Source: Lucinisca nassula
Taxonomy: Eukaryota; Mollusca; Bivalvia; Lucinida; Lucinidae
Length of the DNA stretch: 64,000 nucleotides
Assembly (NCBI GenBank): GCA_963580285.1
Contig: OY757010.1
Span: forward strand, 209,344,138-209,408,137
Reading direction: 5' to 3'
A program made the translations under genes and the position numbers. Every line of letters starts with the position of its first letter. Positions within the stretch are counted from its first letter, which is position 1. The notes beneath the pieces are model-generated. The model saw nothing but the letters and a program-made list of their open reading frames with translations, ran no database searches and had not been told where the DNA came from. Of the stretch, positions 13,301-21,559 are shown piece after piece.

Positions 13301-16300
13301 TGCAAACAGTGTAGATCCTGATCAGATGGCTTCTGAAGAAGCCATCTGATCAGGATCTACACTGTTTGTCATTCCATTTGTAAAATAAACAAATACATAA
13401 TATCAAATAATTTAATTGGTTGATGGTTAGAAATGGGTGTGGCAAAATTAATTTATTCAACAGGACAGTGATTAGAAAATATTAGACTAAGGTAAATAGT
13501 TAAACCCAACAGTTTCTGCCACCATTACAAGGGAGATAAGTTCTGGTGATCCTTCTTGTAAACTGAACCCTTCCTCTTACAGCAAAAAAAAATTCTCAGG
13601 CTTCATTATCCATTCATCTTAGAATGCCATAGTGTGCCATCCTCCCAATCATGACATTAACCCATTGTATACTGGTGGACTCTTCCATTACTATATGTTG
13701 GACAAGTCCATTTGTCATATAAGTGGTGGTAGGCCTATTTTTTTCGTTTTTATTCTATTTTTGACGGAAAATTCTGTCAGCAAATAGTGCAGGCCCTGAT
13801 CAGGTGCTGCGTTCTGTGGCGTATGATCTGGGCCTGCACTGTTTGCCAAGGAACCTCTTTAGGGGTTTGCTGCAGGCAATGGGTTAATTGGAGGCCCCCC
13901 TGTGCATGGAGAGCCATCACATGTGCAGGTTAAAGATCCCAACCATTATAATAATGACTACTCTGTAGGTTTTCATCCTGCAAGTATGGAGTGTATGTAA
14001 TGATTTTTTGTTTTTTTTTTTGGTTTTGGTTTTATGGCCCTTTCAAGATTATTTCACTCATATCGAGCAGATCGTTAATCAGAGGTGGGCGAAAACCGGA
14101 GTGCCCGGAGAAAAACCACCTGACCTCCCGTTGCAGAACTTGGCGTCTCACATGTATGTAATGTTATGTCAGCTCAAATATCACCAATCATGATTCATTG
14201 TGTAAGTAGAAAGAAAGTTATTCAATAAATGATGAAAAATGAAATAAAATCTTTGTTGAAAAATTAGGACAGCTTGTGATTATACTGAAATTTTTGCTGA
14301 GAACATACCACCATACAGCTTTTGCATTCCAAAACAACTCACTTATATTCATCAAAATATAATTGTACGCCTGAAACCGATGTTTGCCCGAGCGGTTAGG
14401 CTAGGCTATCGCTTTCATGTGGGGAATATGAACCCATGTTCCCCCATCAGAATCAAAATAACAAATTTGTTATACTGGAAAGCTTTTTGACGATATTTTG
14501 CACATTGTTGCAATGTTTTCCAAAGGATTCTTTGTAGCAGATGTCATCAGAAGCCATCCTTCTGCATGCACTACGTTAATCACGGTGCTCAGTGTGAAAA
14601 TGTTTACATCAAATTGGAATGAGATTTTTATAAAGGAAAACAATGAAATGAAGTACCGAATGACTAAAAAACAAACCAAAGTTTTCATTTACAAATTTAT
14701 TGGCTGGAAGTTATTTTGGTGCATGAAAGTATTTTACTAAAATTCATTACCAACTGCAGTAAATCTAAGATGGTGGACATCACAATTCAGCGAAGGCAAG
14801 CGTGTGAGGGTAATATATTTTTGCTCACGGGGTATATGGAAAATAATTGCCTGTGTGCTGTCCAATCAAAAGCTTGGAAATTTCTTTGAGGTATAACAAG
14901 TATAGATTATACAGAAAACAACCATTTTTCTATTATAATCCATACAGCTGTGGATATAACATGGTTGTTTAACTAACATGGTTTCTTCTTTGGACCCCAA
15001 AAACAGTTTTACGAAGAAATAGCAGTGTATCAGAGTATTTTTTTCTTAATAGCTATATGTGTACATGTTTGTGAGAATGCCACAGGGGATAAAGTTAGGA
15101 ACATTGCTGAATATTTCCGCCCTCATTGCCAGCCACTTGTGTTACAAGCTTTCAATTTTTACCATGCATTACGCATTATACAAATACATTGCCACCTTGA
15201 TCGCAGAAAAATGAAAATTTTAAGACGAAAAATTGTGATATTTTTCTTATTTCTGCTCTAAACAGAAATAAGACCGATGAGGGGGTTCTAAAGAGTACCC
15301 ACAATCTATATTTTAGAGCAGAAATAAGACAAATAAGGTATACCCCCGGAAACCCCAGTTTTACTGTATAAAAGTGGGGTTCAAGGGGGTCAAAATTATA
15401 TACCGGTAGGCGTGTTTTCGTGATGGATTCAGAAGCAGAATAGTAAACAGCATAGATCCTGATCAGCTGACTCTGATCCCGATCTCCACTGTGTTTGAAA
15501 AGTACTGGAATACTAGTATAACTGGGTTCAACATGGTTAGGGCTAAACAGGGGAACAAATGTGACAAGTTCACCATGTAGCTTTATAGCTCAGGTATGGT
15601 ATGTATGAGATCCTGAGTTCGAATCCTGCTTGGGTCAAATTCTTTTTGCCTGTGGTGACAATATCTAAGTAATAACATTTTCATTCCTACATGGTTCAAT
15701 AAGTTTTTGTTAAAACAGCAGTTCAATACCATCTTTCAAAATTTATTGAAGCCTACTCTTCAAGTGCTAACTAGCAAACAGCATTTTTGAAGTACTGATT
15801 TTCCATTTTGTCTGAGGAAAGTGAATTATCTGTGGAGCATTTCTCAACTGTATTTTTCTGTGAAAAATAGAAGAAATTAGCAATCATCCACTTTAGAATT
15901 TTTCTGAGCACACAAAGGGGAAAAACATTTTTTTTTTAATTTATTTTTACAACCCTTTCAGGATTACTTCACTAATTTCAAGCACACTGTTAATAAGAGA
16001 CATGTGAAGCACCAATATAAACACTGTCTGTCCTTCCCCTTCCATTGTAGTACTCAGTGTCTCACATGTGACCAAAGCAAGACTGGAACCCACATTTGTG
16101 TGAGAGTCAGTGCCAGTTAAAATGTTGTTCAACAATTTCTCACCTGTATTTTTCTACAACATTCTTTGCTTCATCTAGCTGATGCGGTGTAGCTAGGAGA
16201 TTAAGAGGGTTTGTTGTGATGAAGAAGTGCTTGGCTCGCCCAATAAATGTGTTCTGATCATATCTGGGCTCGTCGAGATTGACCCGTGGGCTTGTCACGT

Positions 16301-16307
16301 CTGCCAT
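1237..16307 (-). CDS. SFXN1/3-like: Sideroflexin (SFXN1/3-like), four coding exons, 3' part outside window
   Basis: Sideroflexins are multi-pass inner-mitochondrial-membrane carriers; SFXN1 and SFXN3 import serine for one-carbon metabolism (family knowledge). The joined exons 16307-16144, 12736-12569, 8405-8307 and 1312-1237 encode 169 residues. These include the N-terminal [17 protein letters not shown] block, the diagnostic HPDTKERM segment followed by [21 protein letters not shown], then [20 protein letters not shown] and [17 protein letters not shown]. Every junction has a GT donor and AG acceptor, and phases are 2, 2, 2 and 0, so the frame never breaks. The family is about 320 residues, so roughly half is missing to the left. 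[11 protein letters not shown] fits the SFXN1/3 group better than SFXN2 or SFXN5. The start at 16307 gives an N-terminus of normal length; an AG just upstream (5' side) suggests a separate 5' UTR exon. No defects are seen, so the gene is probably functional. Confidence 0.95.
1349..1572 (+). mobile_element. 5' end of a mariner element, truncated
   Basis: The sequence matches the 5' end of the mariner at 6202-7505 base for base over long stretches (AAGTCCTACTATTCTCTGAC). It includes the start of the transposase (ATGGACAAAATCGGTGAAAG). It is cut off exactly where the CTAG end of the Helitron-like element at 1573 begins, so that element probably inserted into it. Confidence 0.75.
1573..3735 (-). 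mobile_element. Helitron-like nonautonomous element with about 155-bp tandem repeats (family E), split by a nested element
   Basis: Read on the minus strand, the 3' end is a GTGTC-loop-GACAC hairpin (1581-1595) followed by CTAG (1573-1576), the Helitron 3' signature. The core repeats a unit with GTCTGTGACCTTGACCTTGA and GGGTGGGGGTAT near 1810, 2903, 3041, 3185, 3342, 3486 and 3670. A family A element (1945-2885) sits inside it. The right boundary is approximate. No coding capacity. Confidence 0.6.
1945..2885 (-). mobile_element. Helitron-like nonautonomous element, family A, five 158-bp repeats
   Basis: On the minus strand it ends with the hairpin GTGTCCTATGGACAC (1954-1968) and CTAG (1945-1948). 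The core is about five copies of a 158-bp unit starting GTCAAGGGCAGATAATCC (near 2040, 2198, 2356, 2514, 2672). Its other end has a stem-loop around TATTCGGAGAATAG. A second copy in the opposite orientation lies at 52590-54809. Short reading frames inside are by-products of the repeat. Confidence 0.65.
3736..4640. repeat. Two 102-bp direct repeats in otherwise unclassified DNA
   Basis: Positions 3901-4003 and 4113-4213 are near-identical (AAACATCCTAAGTAATTAGG to GGGACAAAGAAAGACTGAC), 212 bp apart. The surrounding sequence shows no coding potential or recognised element. Confidence 0.5.
5138..5432 (-). mobile_element. SINE family II (GGGCTTGAAGAAATAG head)
   Basis: On the minus strand it starts near GGGCTTGAAGAAATATATGG and ends GGGGATGTTAAACCTCAATT with an AAAC-rich tail. 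Thirteen copies of this roughly 290-bp SINE are seen in the window. No tRNA A and B boxes were recognised in its head. Confidence 0.75.
5545..5828 (+). mobile_element. tRNA-derived SINE (family I)
   Basis: The head has an A-box-like GTGGCTCAGGTGGATGC and a B-box-like GGTTTCGATCCCTGC. It is followed by the family body (GTCAGTTTCTGG, GTACTGG) and the tail ACTGGGCTGTCAAACTCCAA. Confidence 0.75.
5858..6092. mobile_element. MITE with central palindrome AAGGAAAGAATTTG
   Basis: The ends pair as AAGGAGAATGGATACAC and (inverted) AAAGGGAATGGGAACAC. The centre is the palindrome TTAAAGGAAAGAATTTG...CAAATTCTTTCCTTTAA. A second copy is at 48498-48732 in TMEM128 intron 2, and a half copy at 49696-49815. 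Confidence 0.65.
6202..7505 (-). mobile_element. Mariner (D,D34D) DNA transposon, inactive
   Basis: The 1.3-kb element has inverted ends CGAGAGCTGATTGATATG and (right, inverted) CGAGGACTGATTGATATG, flanked by TA on both sides (6200-6201, 7506-7507), as expected for mariner. It contains a broken transposase gene. Confidence 0.88.
6220..7333 (-). pseudogene. Mariner transposase pseudogene
   Basis: The reading frame starts at 7333 ([19 protein letters not shown] N-terminus) and runs to 6220. The helix-turn-helix part is in pieces between 6977 and 7333. The catalytic core shows [16 protein letters not shown] (first Asp), [12 protein letters not shown] (second Asp) and [19 protein letters not shown] (third Asp). 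Exactly 34 residues separate the second and third Asp, which marks a D34D mariner. The frame is broken in several places, and at about 6585-6665 a 46-bp segment is duplicated in tandem (GTGAGCTTTC.GC.GTGCTTA), adding a further disruption. It cannot make an intact enzyme. Confidence 0.85.
7508..7709 (-). mobile_element. tRNA-derived SINE (family I), truncated
   Basis: On the minus strand it begins GCCGGCCTCAGTAACTCAGT, continues with a degraded B box, and ends near GTTAACTGG at the edge of the mariner. The 3' third is absent. Confidence 0.7.
7781..8087 (-). mobile_element. tRNA-derived SINE (family I), full length
   Basis: Minus-strand head GCCGGCCTCGGTAGCTCAGT, A box TAGCTCAGTTGG, B box GGTTCGATACC, body and tail GGGCCATTAAACTCCAATAC followed by (CAAA)n. 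Complete but with several substitutions. Confidence 0.8.
8307..8405 (-). CDS. SFXN1/3-like: Sideroflexin coding exon 3
   Basis: The 99-nt exon encodes (K)[15 protein letters not shown] followed by [17 protein letters not shown]. The W-Q-W-x-N-Q-x-x-N-A-x-V-N-Y core is conserved in the family. The acceptor is TATCTTTCAG and the donor AA|GTATGT; the phase matches both neighbours. The exon is too short for simple ORF finding. Confidence 0.94.
8495..8575. repeat. Short palindromic hairpin element
   Basis: GAAAACAGGACTTGACAT pairs with ATGTCAAATCCTGTTTTC. The same palindrome family occurs twice at 56498-56719. Confidence 0.6.
8688..8905 (-). mobile_element. SINE-like repeat, family V
   Basis: On the minus strand a tRNA-like head (GTGGGTGAGAATGCTGTCTC, then GGGTTCGAGCTCTGC) leads to a GTTTTCTCTTGCTTCTGA body and a poly-A-rich end. 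Related pieces lie at 14000-14190 and 15935-16110. Confidence 0.5.
9115..9660 (+). repeat. Tandem repeat family C (about 170 bp), GGAT/GGAC tail
   Basis: Three units carry TTTGGACTAGTATGCAACAT near 9185, 9362 and 9527, each followed by GAGTTTAGAACAT and AACTTTGTTATAAAAC. The spacer holds GTGACCTTGAGGTCAAGGTC. It ends in (GGAT)n(GGAC)n at about 9628-9658. An inverted copy fills 63390-64000. Confidence 0.6.
9776..11850 (-). mobile_element. Helitron-like element, family D, about 127-bp repeats with ERE palindromes
   Basis: On the minus strand the end is the hairpin GCTGTCTGGCGACAGC (9783-9798) followed by TCTTGTT (9776-9782); the far end near 11837-11847 is ACAGGCGAGCT, inverted at 9800-9810. 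The core has about ten copies of a unit with GAACCATGAAATATAGGTCA and TGACCTAGATATATTTTG. A family II SINE has inserted at 10815-11106. Perfect AGGTCANNNTGACCT palindromes lie at 10240, 10750, 11174 and 11302. Confidence 0.65.
10815..11106 (-). mobile_element. SINE family II inside array D
   Basis: A full-length minus-strand copy (head GGGACTTGAAGAAATATATG, tail GGGGACGTTAAACCTCAAAT). The tandem array resumes directly after it, so the SINE is younger than the array. Confidence 0.8.
11851..12560. other. Unclassified repeat remnants between family D and sideroflexin exon 2
   Basis: ACTTAGGTGGCAAACTGTCC-type pieces at 11865-12155 resemble pieces at 9665-9780, as if one older element was split by family D. 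A partial TTAA-type MITE lies near 12245-12310, and a fragment of the GTACCCACAA MITE family near 12340-12430. No coding sequence. Confidence 0.4.
12569..12736 (-). CDS. SFXN1/3-like: Sideroflexin coding exon 2
   Basis: The 168-nt exon encodes residues 55-110. It carries [20 protein letters not shown] and the [20 protein letters not shown] family signature, then the start of the first membrane-associated segment ([10 protein letters not shown]). The acceptor is TTTATTTCAG and the donor AA|GTAAGA. This is the most diagnostic exon of the gene. Confidence 0.96.
12813..13093 (+). mobile_element. tRNA-derived SINE (family I), 5' truncated
   Basis: Starts inside the tRNA-like head (CTGACTGGGGATCAGGAGGA), with B box GGGTTCGACACC, then the full body and tail GGGCCATTAAACTCC plus (CAAA)n. 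It joins a fragment of the TTAA MITE (12786-12812) at its 5' side. Confidence 0.75.
13098..13490. mobile_element. Two degenerate TTAA-type MITEs in tandem
   Basis: Two copies (about 13098-13278 and 13279-13490) share CCTTTGCAAACAGTGTAGAT, the GGCTTC...GAAGCC hairpin and the AATGGGTGTGGCAAAATTAA segment. Their ends have decayed. Confidence 0.65.
13657..13887. mobile_element. MITE family 3 (TTAACCCATT ends), TTAA target
   Basis: Bounded by TTAA (13657-13660 and 13884-13887) with CCCATTG inverted ends. The internal hairpin is AGTGCAGGCCCTGATCAGG...GATCTGGGCCTGCACT. Related copies: 17091-17277, 57332-57558 and 59575-60702 (split). Confidence 0.7.
13888..14200. repeat. SINE fragments (families III and V)
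   Basis: At 13889-13998 is a body and tail piece of the LINE-tailed SINE (GTGCAGGTTAAAGATCCCAA). At 14000-14190 is a family V SINE piece (GGTTTTATGGCCCTTTCAAG). No gene. Confidence 0.5.
14200..15150. other. Sideroflexin intron 1 stretch, no recognised feature
   Basis: Apart from a short tRNA-like stretch near 14383-14450 (GCCCGAGCGGTTAGGC) there is nothing I can name. Short frames here have no family resemblance. Confidence 0.4.
15150..15435. mobile_element. MITE of the GTACCCACAA hairpin family
   Basis: The right end is TAGGCGTGTTTTCGTGATG (inverted: CATCACGAAAACACGCCTA), with internal GAGTACCCACAATC and paired GCAGAAATAAGA segments. Better-preserved copies lie at 44105-44400 and 44835-45112. 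Confidence 0.6.
15435..16140. other. Sideroflexin intron 1 stretch with SINE fragments
   Basis: 15590-15650 is tRNA-like (TAGCTCAGG, GAGTTCGAATCC). 15935-16110 is a family V SINE piece. The remainder shows nothing I recognise. Confidence 0.4.
16144..16307 (-). CDS. SFXN1/3-like: Sideroflexin coding exon 1 (start codon)
   Basis: The ATG is at 16307 (CAT at 16305-16307 on the plus strand). The exon encodes residues 1-54 plus two bases: [18 protein letters not shown], then [15 protein letters not shown], ending VVEKY. The donor, read on the minus strand, is AG|GTGAGA, with GT at 16142-16143 (phase 2). About 12 bases upstream of the ATG lies a plausible acceptor (CTATTACAG), consistent with a 5' UTR intron. 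Confidence 0.95.
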
Positions 16308-16680
16308 CAGGCAGGATCTGTAATAGAATTACCTTCTGTACAAGGCTAACCTTTTCACACCTGCAGGCAAGCACAGATACTTATGCAAACTGTGTAGATC
16401 CTGGTGAAATGGCTCATAATAAACCATCTCATCAGGATCTACACTGTTTAAGTAGGTATGTATTTCTTGATTATTTTGACTCAACCCCTAATGTAAAAGA
16501 ATGGATGTGTCCAAATTCAAAGATGGAAAATTCCACTTCAGAATCTCAGTGGTGAAAGAGCTACCATGTAAACGACGCATAGCCCCAAAGAGATGAAGGG
16601 CTAAAAGATACATGTACAGTCGAACTTCGATAACCTTTTGGACCATGAAAATTTGCTCAAGATACAGGTAGTTCTAACTA

Positions 16681-16940
16681 TTGTTTGTTTGATTTGAGGT
16701 TTAACATCACTGTCAACACTATTTAGGTCATTTTGGAGACGTTGCTTCCAATTTTGTGGGACTTTTACCCAACCTTGAGATGTAATAACAATGAAACCAT
16801 AAGACTTATACGCACTGAACAGTCTGACACCACTCACACCACTTTACCTCAGCAGGCTTAGTCTTAAGCGGTTTACCATTACTCATGTGTGGTCAGTTTC
16901 AGCTCTGCGTGGAAGCACCATGCAGCCCAATCTATTTGGC
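16681..16940 (-). mobile_element. SINE family II
   Basis: Minus-strand copy with tail GTTAAACCTCAAATC (TTTGATTTGAGGTTTAAC on plus at 16687) and AGGTCATTTTGGAGACGTTG. Head degraded near 16930. Confidence 0.7.
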
Positions 16941-17090
16941 GAATTCTAACTACTGGGGTTTAATCATAGTTTCAGGATTACAATTTATCCATGCTCAAGT
17001 TTTCAAAGTTTCACTGCATTTACATATATAGCATTTGAGAGGCTGAGCCAAATCCTTTCCTGCCTTCCTTAAAGCAATCCAAGAGCTGCT

Positions 17091-17277
17091 TTAAACCATT
17101 GTATGCAGGAAACCCCTTGACAAACAGTGCAGGCCCAGAACCCGGAGTCTGATCAGGGCCTGCACCATTTGCTAACAGAATTGTCAGTCAAAAATAGAAT
17201 AAAAACGAAAAAATAGGCCTGACACCCCTTATATGGCGGACTTGTCCAACATATAGCAGTGGAAGAGTCTAACCCAT
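17091..17277. mobile_element. MITE family 3, truncated
   Basis: Starts at TTAA (17091-17094) with AAACCATTGTATGCAGG, then the hairpin GTGCAGGCCCAGAACCCGG...GGGCCTGCAC. The other end stops at TAACCCAT without a clear TTAA. Confidence 0.6.
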
Positions 17278-17373
17278 GTCCTGTTGAATAAATTTAATTT
17301 GTATCTTCTTCTTCTGTTTTGTCTTACCAGCACAAATATGAAATTTTCAAACATATTAACTGTCATTCTATAT

Positions 17374-17926
17374 GTATTTGTTTGATTTGAGGTAAATGTC
17401 CCCATCAACACTGCATAGGTCATTTTTGAGATGTTGCTTCCAATTTTGAGGGACTCTTACCTGATAGTTACATCTCAAGCCCTGTTGCCCAATGTTGCCT
17501 CAGGCAGGCTTAGATCCTCTAAGGGGTTTACCAGTACTCGTGAGCGGTCGGTGTCAGCTCTGCGTGGAAGCACCATGCAGCCCATCTATTTCTTCAAGCC
17601 CTGATGGGTGGGGGCACTCATTCTATATGTTTGTTTGATTTGAGGTTTAACGTCCCCATCAACACTATATAGGTAATTTTGGAGACGTTGCTTCAGATTG
17701 TCGGACTTTACCCGACATTGAGATGAAATGACATCTGATCTCAAGCCCTGCCACCCAATTAAACTAATAGGGTTTATATGCATGGACGGTCCAACTTGCA
17801 TCACTTTTCCTGGGCGTGCTTAGAACCTCTAAGCAGTTTACCAGTACTCATGTGTGGTTGGTTTCAGCTCTGCGTGGAAGCATCATGCAGCCCATCTATT
17901 TCTTTAAGCCCCAATGGGTGGGGGCA
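17374..17926 (-). mobile_element. Two SINE family II copies in tandem
   Basis: Copies at 17374-17612 (partly deleted) and 17632-17926. The junctions before, between and after them all read TCATTCTAT (near 17364, 17618, 17930), which fits repeat insertion at one site or a tandem duplication including the target duplication. Confidence 0.7.
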
Positions 17927-18082
17927 CTCATTCTATTGTGTAAATCACATTTTCTGATGACTATTATAAGCTTAGTTGCTTACAGTCAGATCCCGTTGCT
18001 TCTGAAAATTATTCTTGTACAGGTATGCATGCATGTATGTATTGAACTTTATTATTAATGAATACTGTTTAAGCCAAATTGA

Positions 18083-18440
18083 TCTTGCCATACCCATTTC
18101 TGCCTATCAGCCAATCAAATTACTTGATATGTTAAATGCATTTATGGAAAGTCGCAAAATGAATGACAAACAGTGCTTATCCTGATCAGCAGAAGCCATC
18201 TGATCTGATCTATTGTAATGATTCTAAGTATTGGGACAGACAGGCCAAAGCAAACAGTGCAGACCAGATAAGACTGCTCATGCTGGAGCAGTCTGATCAA
18301 GGTCTACACTGTTCGCCATTCCATCAGGATCTGCACTTTTTGGTCTCCTTGCTGGATCATGAAACAAATTTGTTAAAACTATAGGAGAAATTACAGCAAA
18401 TCCTCAAGGTGTCCGATTGTTTAGGATTTTAACGGAAGGC
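18083..18440. mobile_element. MITE pieces (TTAA type and hairpin family 2)
   Basis: 18083-18205 resembles the TTAA-type MITE body (ACCCATTTCTGCCTATCAGC). 18210-18440 is an inverted family 2 MITE (TAAGTATTGGGACAGACAGG, hairpin, then TTTGTTAAAACTATAGGAG). Confidence 0.5.
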
Positions 18441-18719
18441 AGGAGTTACTGTGGTTCAGCAAACTAAGGGTTAAATACCTAATTACAGTTGAGGGTTTTG
18501 AGGCTCCAGGAATCTGGAACAGTGACGTAATTTGTGTCAAAGTCACTGGAGTGTAAAATAGGTTACGGTCACCAGATCAAGTTACCGACTTTTTTGGGGG
18601 TCGAGATGTCCTGAACCCAAAACAAGTTACTAGATAAGTGAACAAAATTATGAGAAAAAAAGTTAAGGAACACATCCAGGGTATTCCATACAACCCCAAA
18701 ATAGTCCAAAAAGTTTCCC

Positions 18720-18900
18720 GGAAAAACAGAAACAGCACAAATCGTGCGCATGTGTACCCAATCTCCCCAAGATTTGATGGCAAATCCTCTGGAAACCAAA
18801 GCAGATCAGTAACAATAATCATTTTTGTGGAATTCATAGATGAGTTTAGGTTGATTAACTTCCTTGGTTACGCTGCGCATGTGCAGTCTTGTGTGGCAAA
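18720..18900 (-). promoter_or_regulatory. Possible sideroflexin upstream region with NRF1-like motifs
   Basis: About 2.5 kb upstream of the sideroflexin start codon are two NRF1-like sites (TGTGCGCATGTG near 18745 and GCTGCGCATGTGCAG near 18871). NRF1 drives many nuclear genes for mitochondrial proteins in animals. No donor site of a 5' UTR exon could be fixed, and similar motifs occur elsewhere (4230, 24611, 33951). This is a weak suggestion only. Confidence 0.2.
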
Positions 18901-19019
18901 AAGTAATCAATCGAGCCCGTGTGTGTACAGTAAACTAAAAAAAAAAATAAGATTTTTTAAGCATTGTGTTTGTCATTTCATCCACAACATTCATAGACTT
19001 TTATACTGCAGTTCAGCGG

Positions 19020-20720
19020 CCCCCGTCCATCGAGGCTTGAAGAAATAGATGGGCTGCATGATGCTTCCACGCAGAGCCGAAACTGACCCGCACATGAGGA
19101 TCTAAGCCTGCGGTGCGAGTCGGACCGTCCATGCTTATAAACCCTATTGCTTTCATTGGGCGGCAGGTAAAAGTCCCATAAAATTGGAACCAATGTCTCC
19201 AAAATGACCTTTACATTGTTGACGGGGACGTTAAACCTCAAACCAAAGAAACAAAAACTGTAGTTCACAATCTTTTGAATCACAACAGTACTTAGCAGAT
19301 ACCATGTCTGAATTCTCTGATTTTATAGGTTATTTTACTATTCCATTATACATGTACATGCTATTTGTTGTTTGTTGTATGTTTTAAATGAATGCTTGTT
19401 AATTTGCATACCCTGAGTTAGGGGGCCCTGAATAAATCTTTGACCTGACTTGACTTGCAAGAAAAAAAATGAGCAGTTAAGCAAAAATATTACTGACAGA
19501 GTTTCAGAAGCGATACTTTGAAAAACCTGAACATGAAAGTACCGTAGCCAGGCTGGATAGCACTTAGAGATTCAGGACAAATCTCATTAGGCAGGGGGAG
19601 GGGAATGTAAAATGTCGAAGGTGTGGTTCGATATATCAGTCGGTAGAGTGTTTGTACGGTATACGAGAGGCCCTGTGTTCGCAGAGCTAAAACTGACCGC
19701 ACATGAGTAGTAGAGTACTGGTAAATCACTATAAACCAGGGATACAGACTAACAGGCGCCCAAGACGCCTAAGTTTTGGCCTGGGCGCCTAAGTTTCGAA
19801 TAAAAATGCCTATTAACTTACTGTAAAATTTGGATTTAAGGCAATCTGGGCACCTAAAGCAAAATGCTTAGTCTGTATCCCTGTAAACCACATCTTTTTT
19901 TTATTTGGCGGCAGGGCTTGAGATGTTATTTAATCTCAATGTGGGTATAGGAAGCAACGTCTCAAAAATGACCCAAATAGTGTTAACGGGGACGGTGATT
20001 TGTTTATTTGTTTTGAGATTTAACGGCTCCGTCAACACTGTATAGGTCATTTTGGGGACGTTGCTAACAATGTTGTGGGACTTTTACCCGATATTGAGAT
20101 GAAATGACATCTCAAGCCCTGTCGCCCAATGAAACCAATATGGTTAATAAGCATGTACGGTCCGATTCGCGCCATTTTGCCTCGGCTAGCTTAGGTCCTC
20201 TAATTGGTTACCAGTACTCTTGTGCGTTGGTTTCAGCTCTGCGTGGAAGCATCATGCAGCCCATCTATTTCTTCAAGCCTCGATTGACTGGGGGTTGCGG
20301 GGACGGTGAATTTAAAAATTCAAACAACTCTGTTACTGGTGGTAAAAGATTGATCTTTATCACCCACATGTTGAATCCGTCAGGGTGGTAATCCTTCAAT
20401 TCATCTTCACTGTCTCGCTCCCGCCCATCGGGGCTTGGAGAAATAGATTTGGCTGCATTGTGCTTCCATGCAGAGCTGAAACTGACTACATACGAGTACT
20501 GGTAAACCGCTTAGAAGGACTAAGATTGCCCAGGCAAAGTGATGTGAGTCAGACCGTCAAATGCATATAAGCCTTTTGGTTCCATTAGGCGGCATAGCTT
20601 GAAATGTCATTTCATCTCAATGTCGGGTAAAAGTCCCACCAAACTGAAAGCAACGTCTCCAAAATGACCTAAATAGTGTTGACGGGGACATTAAACCACA
20701 ATTCATCCAAACAACCAATC
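19020..20720. mobile_element. Cluster of four SINE family II copies
   Basis: Copies at about 19024-19252 (+, internal deletion), 19679-19996 (+, split by a MITE), 19997-20288 (-) and 20418-20716 (+). Orientation is read from the GGGCTTGAAGAAATAG head and GTTAAACCTCAA tail. 19253-19678 between the first two holds no recognised feature. Confidence 0.7.
19737..19883. mobile_element. 147-bp MITE with CAGGGATACAGACTAA inverted ends
   Basis: Ends CAGGGATACAGACTAA and inverted TTAGTCTGTATCCCTG, flanked by the direct 5-bp repeat TAAAC (19732-19736 and 19884-19888). Inserted in a SINE. GGCGCCcaagacgcc-type pairs lie inside. Confidence 0.7.
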
Positions 20721-21559
20721 ATCTTCACTGTCGCATCGTTTGTCTTGCGATTTACACAACATGACGCGACCATTGTCAGTTAATTATTTGATTATTAATT
20801 GTTTTGTGTTTAACGACACGTCAACCCCTGTGGTTAATTTTGTCTCGTCTCCCAGAGAAAGGGGGGGAAAACATAAGAGATCGTAGGTTAAAGTAAAGGA
20901 CAGAGGAGAAAGAAGAAAGTGAATGGAAGTATAGAAACAGAAGGAATAAAAGCACTCCCCTCTACCCTTACCTGCTGCAAGGATAGCAGTTTTTATCCAA
21001 TTGTCAGCACAGGCGCCTGGCCCGATGATTTGTTCGAAAAATGTGTGGAATTTGTTTAAAGTCAAAATATGAGTAAAAAAAAAAATATTATTTCATACTG
21101 GTATAGAAAGCTAGACAAGGTTAGCTTTCTATACCTATTGAAAAAAAATCTGGATTTTATTTTGAATCATATTTTGACATTTTACAGGTTTTCAAGTGAC
21201 TCCTGATGAAAAAGTAGGAGAAAAGTAGGAGCCTGAGATATCAAAAAGTAGGAGAAAAGTAGGAAAAAAGTAGGAACCTGATATAAAAAGTAGGAACTAA
21301 TGGACACGAACATACCTCCATATGTCTCACATTTTACCAGTTTTGGGTAGTTTTATATGGCATTTGAGTCGAATGTTTTTACCTCAAAGTTAGCAGGCAC
21401 CTGTAAAATGTTAGTGGCTAACCCATCTAGTACAGTTATTCATGACTCCAGCCAATGCTTTTGTCAAGAGTTTGCCACTGGCAGATATCTGTACCTAGAT
21501 AATGACATAATGTCAAAATATTGATTCAAAAGAATTAATATATTTTGAAAATTTACATT

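Noticed and set aside
14383..14450. tRNA-Ser/Leu-like start GCCCGAGCGGTTAGGC
   Set aside because: No T-arm or acceptor pairing could be followed downstream; probably a SINE relic.
18638..19048. 136-codon plus-strand frame
   Set aside because: It runs into a SINE at its 3' end and has no recognisable domain.
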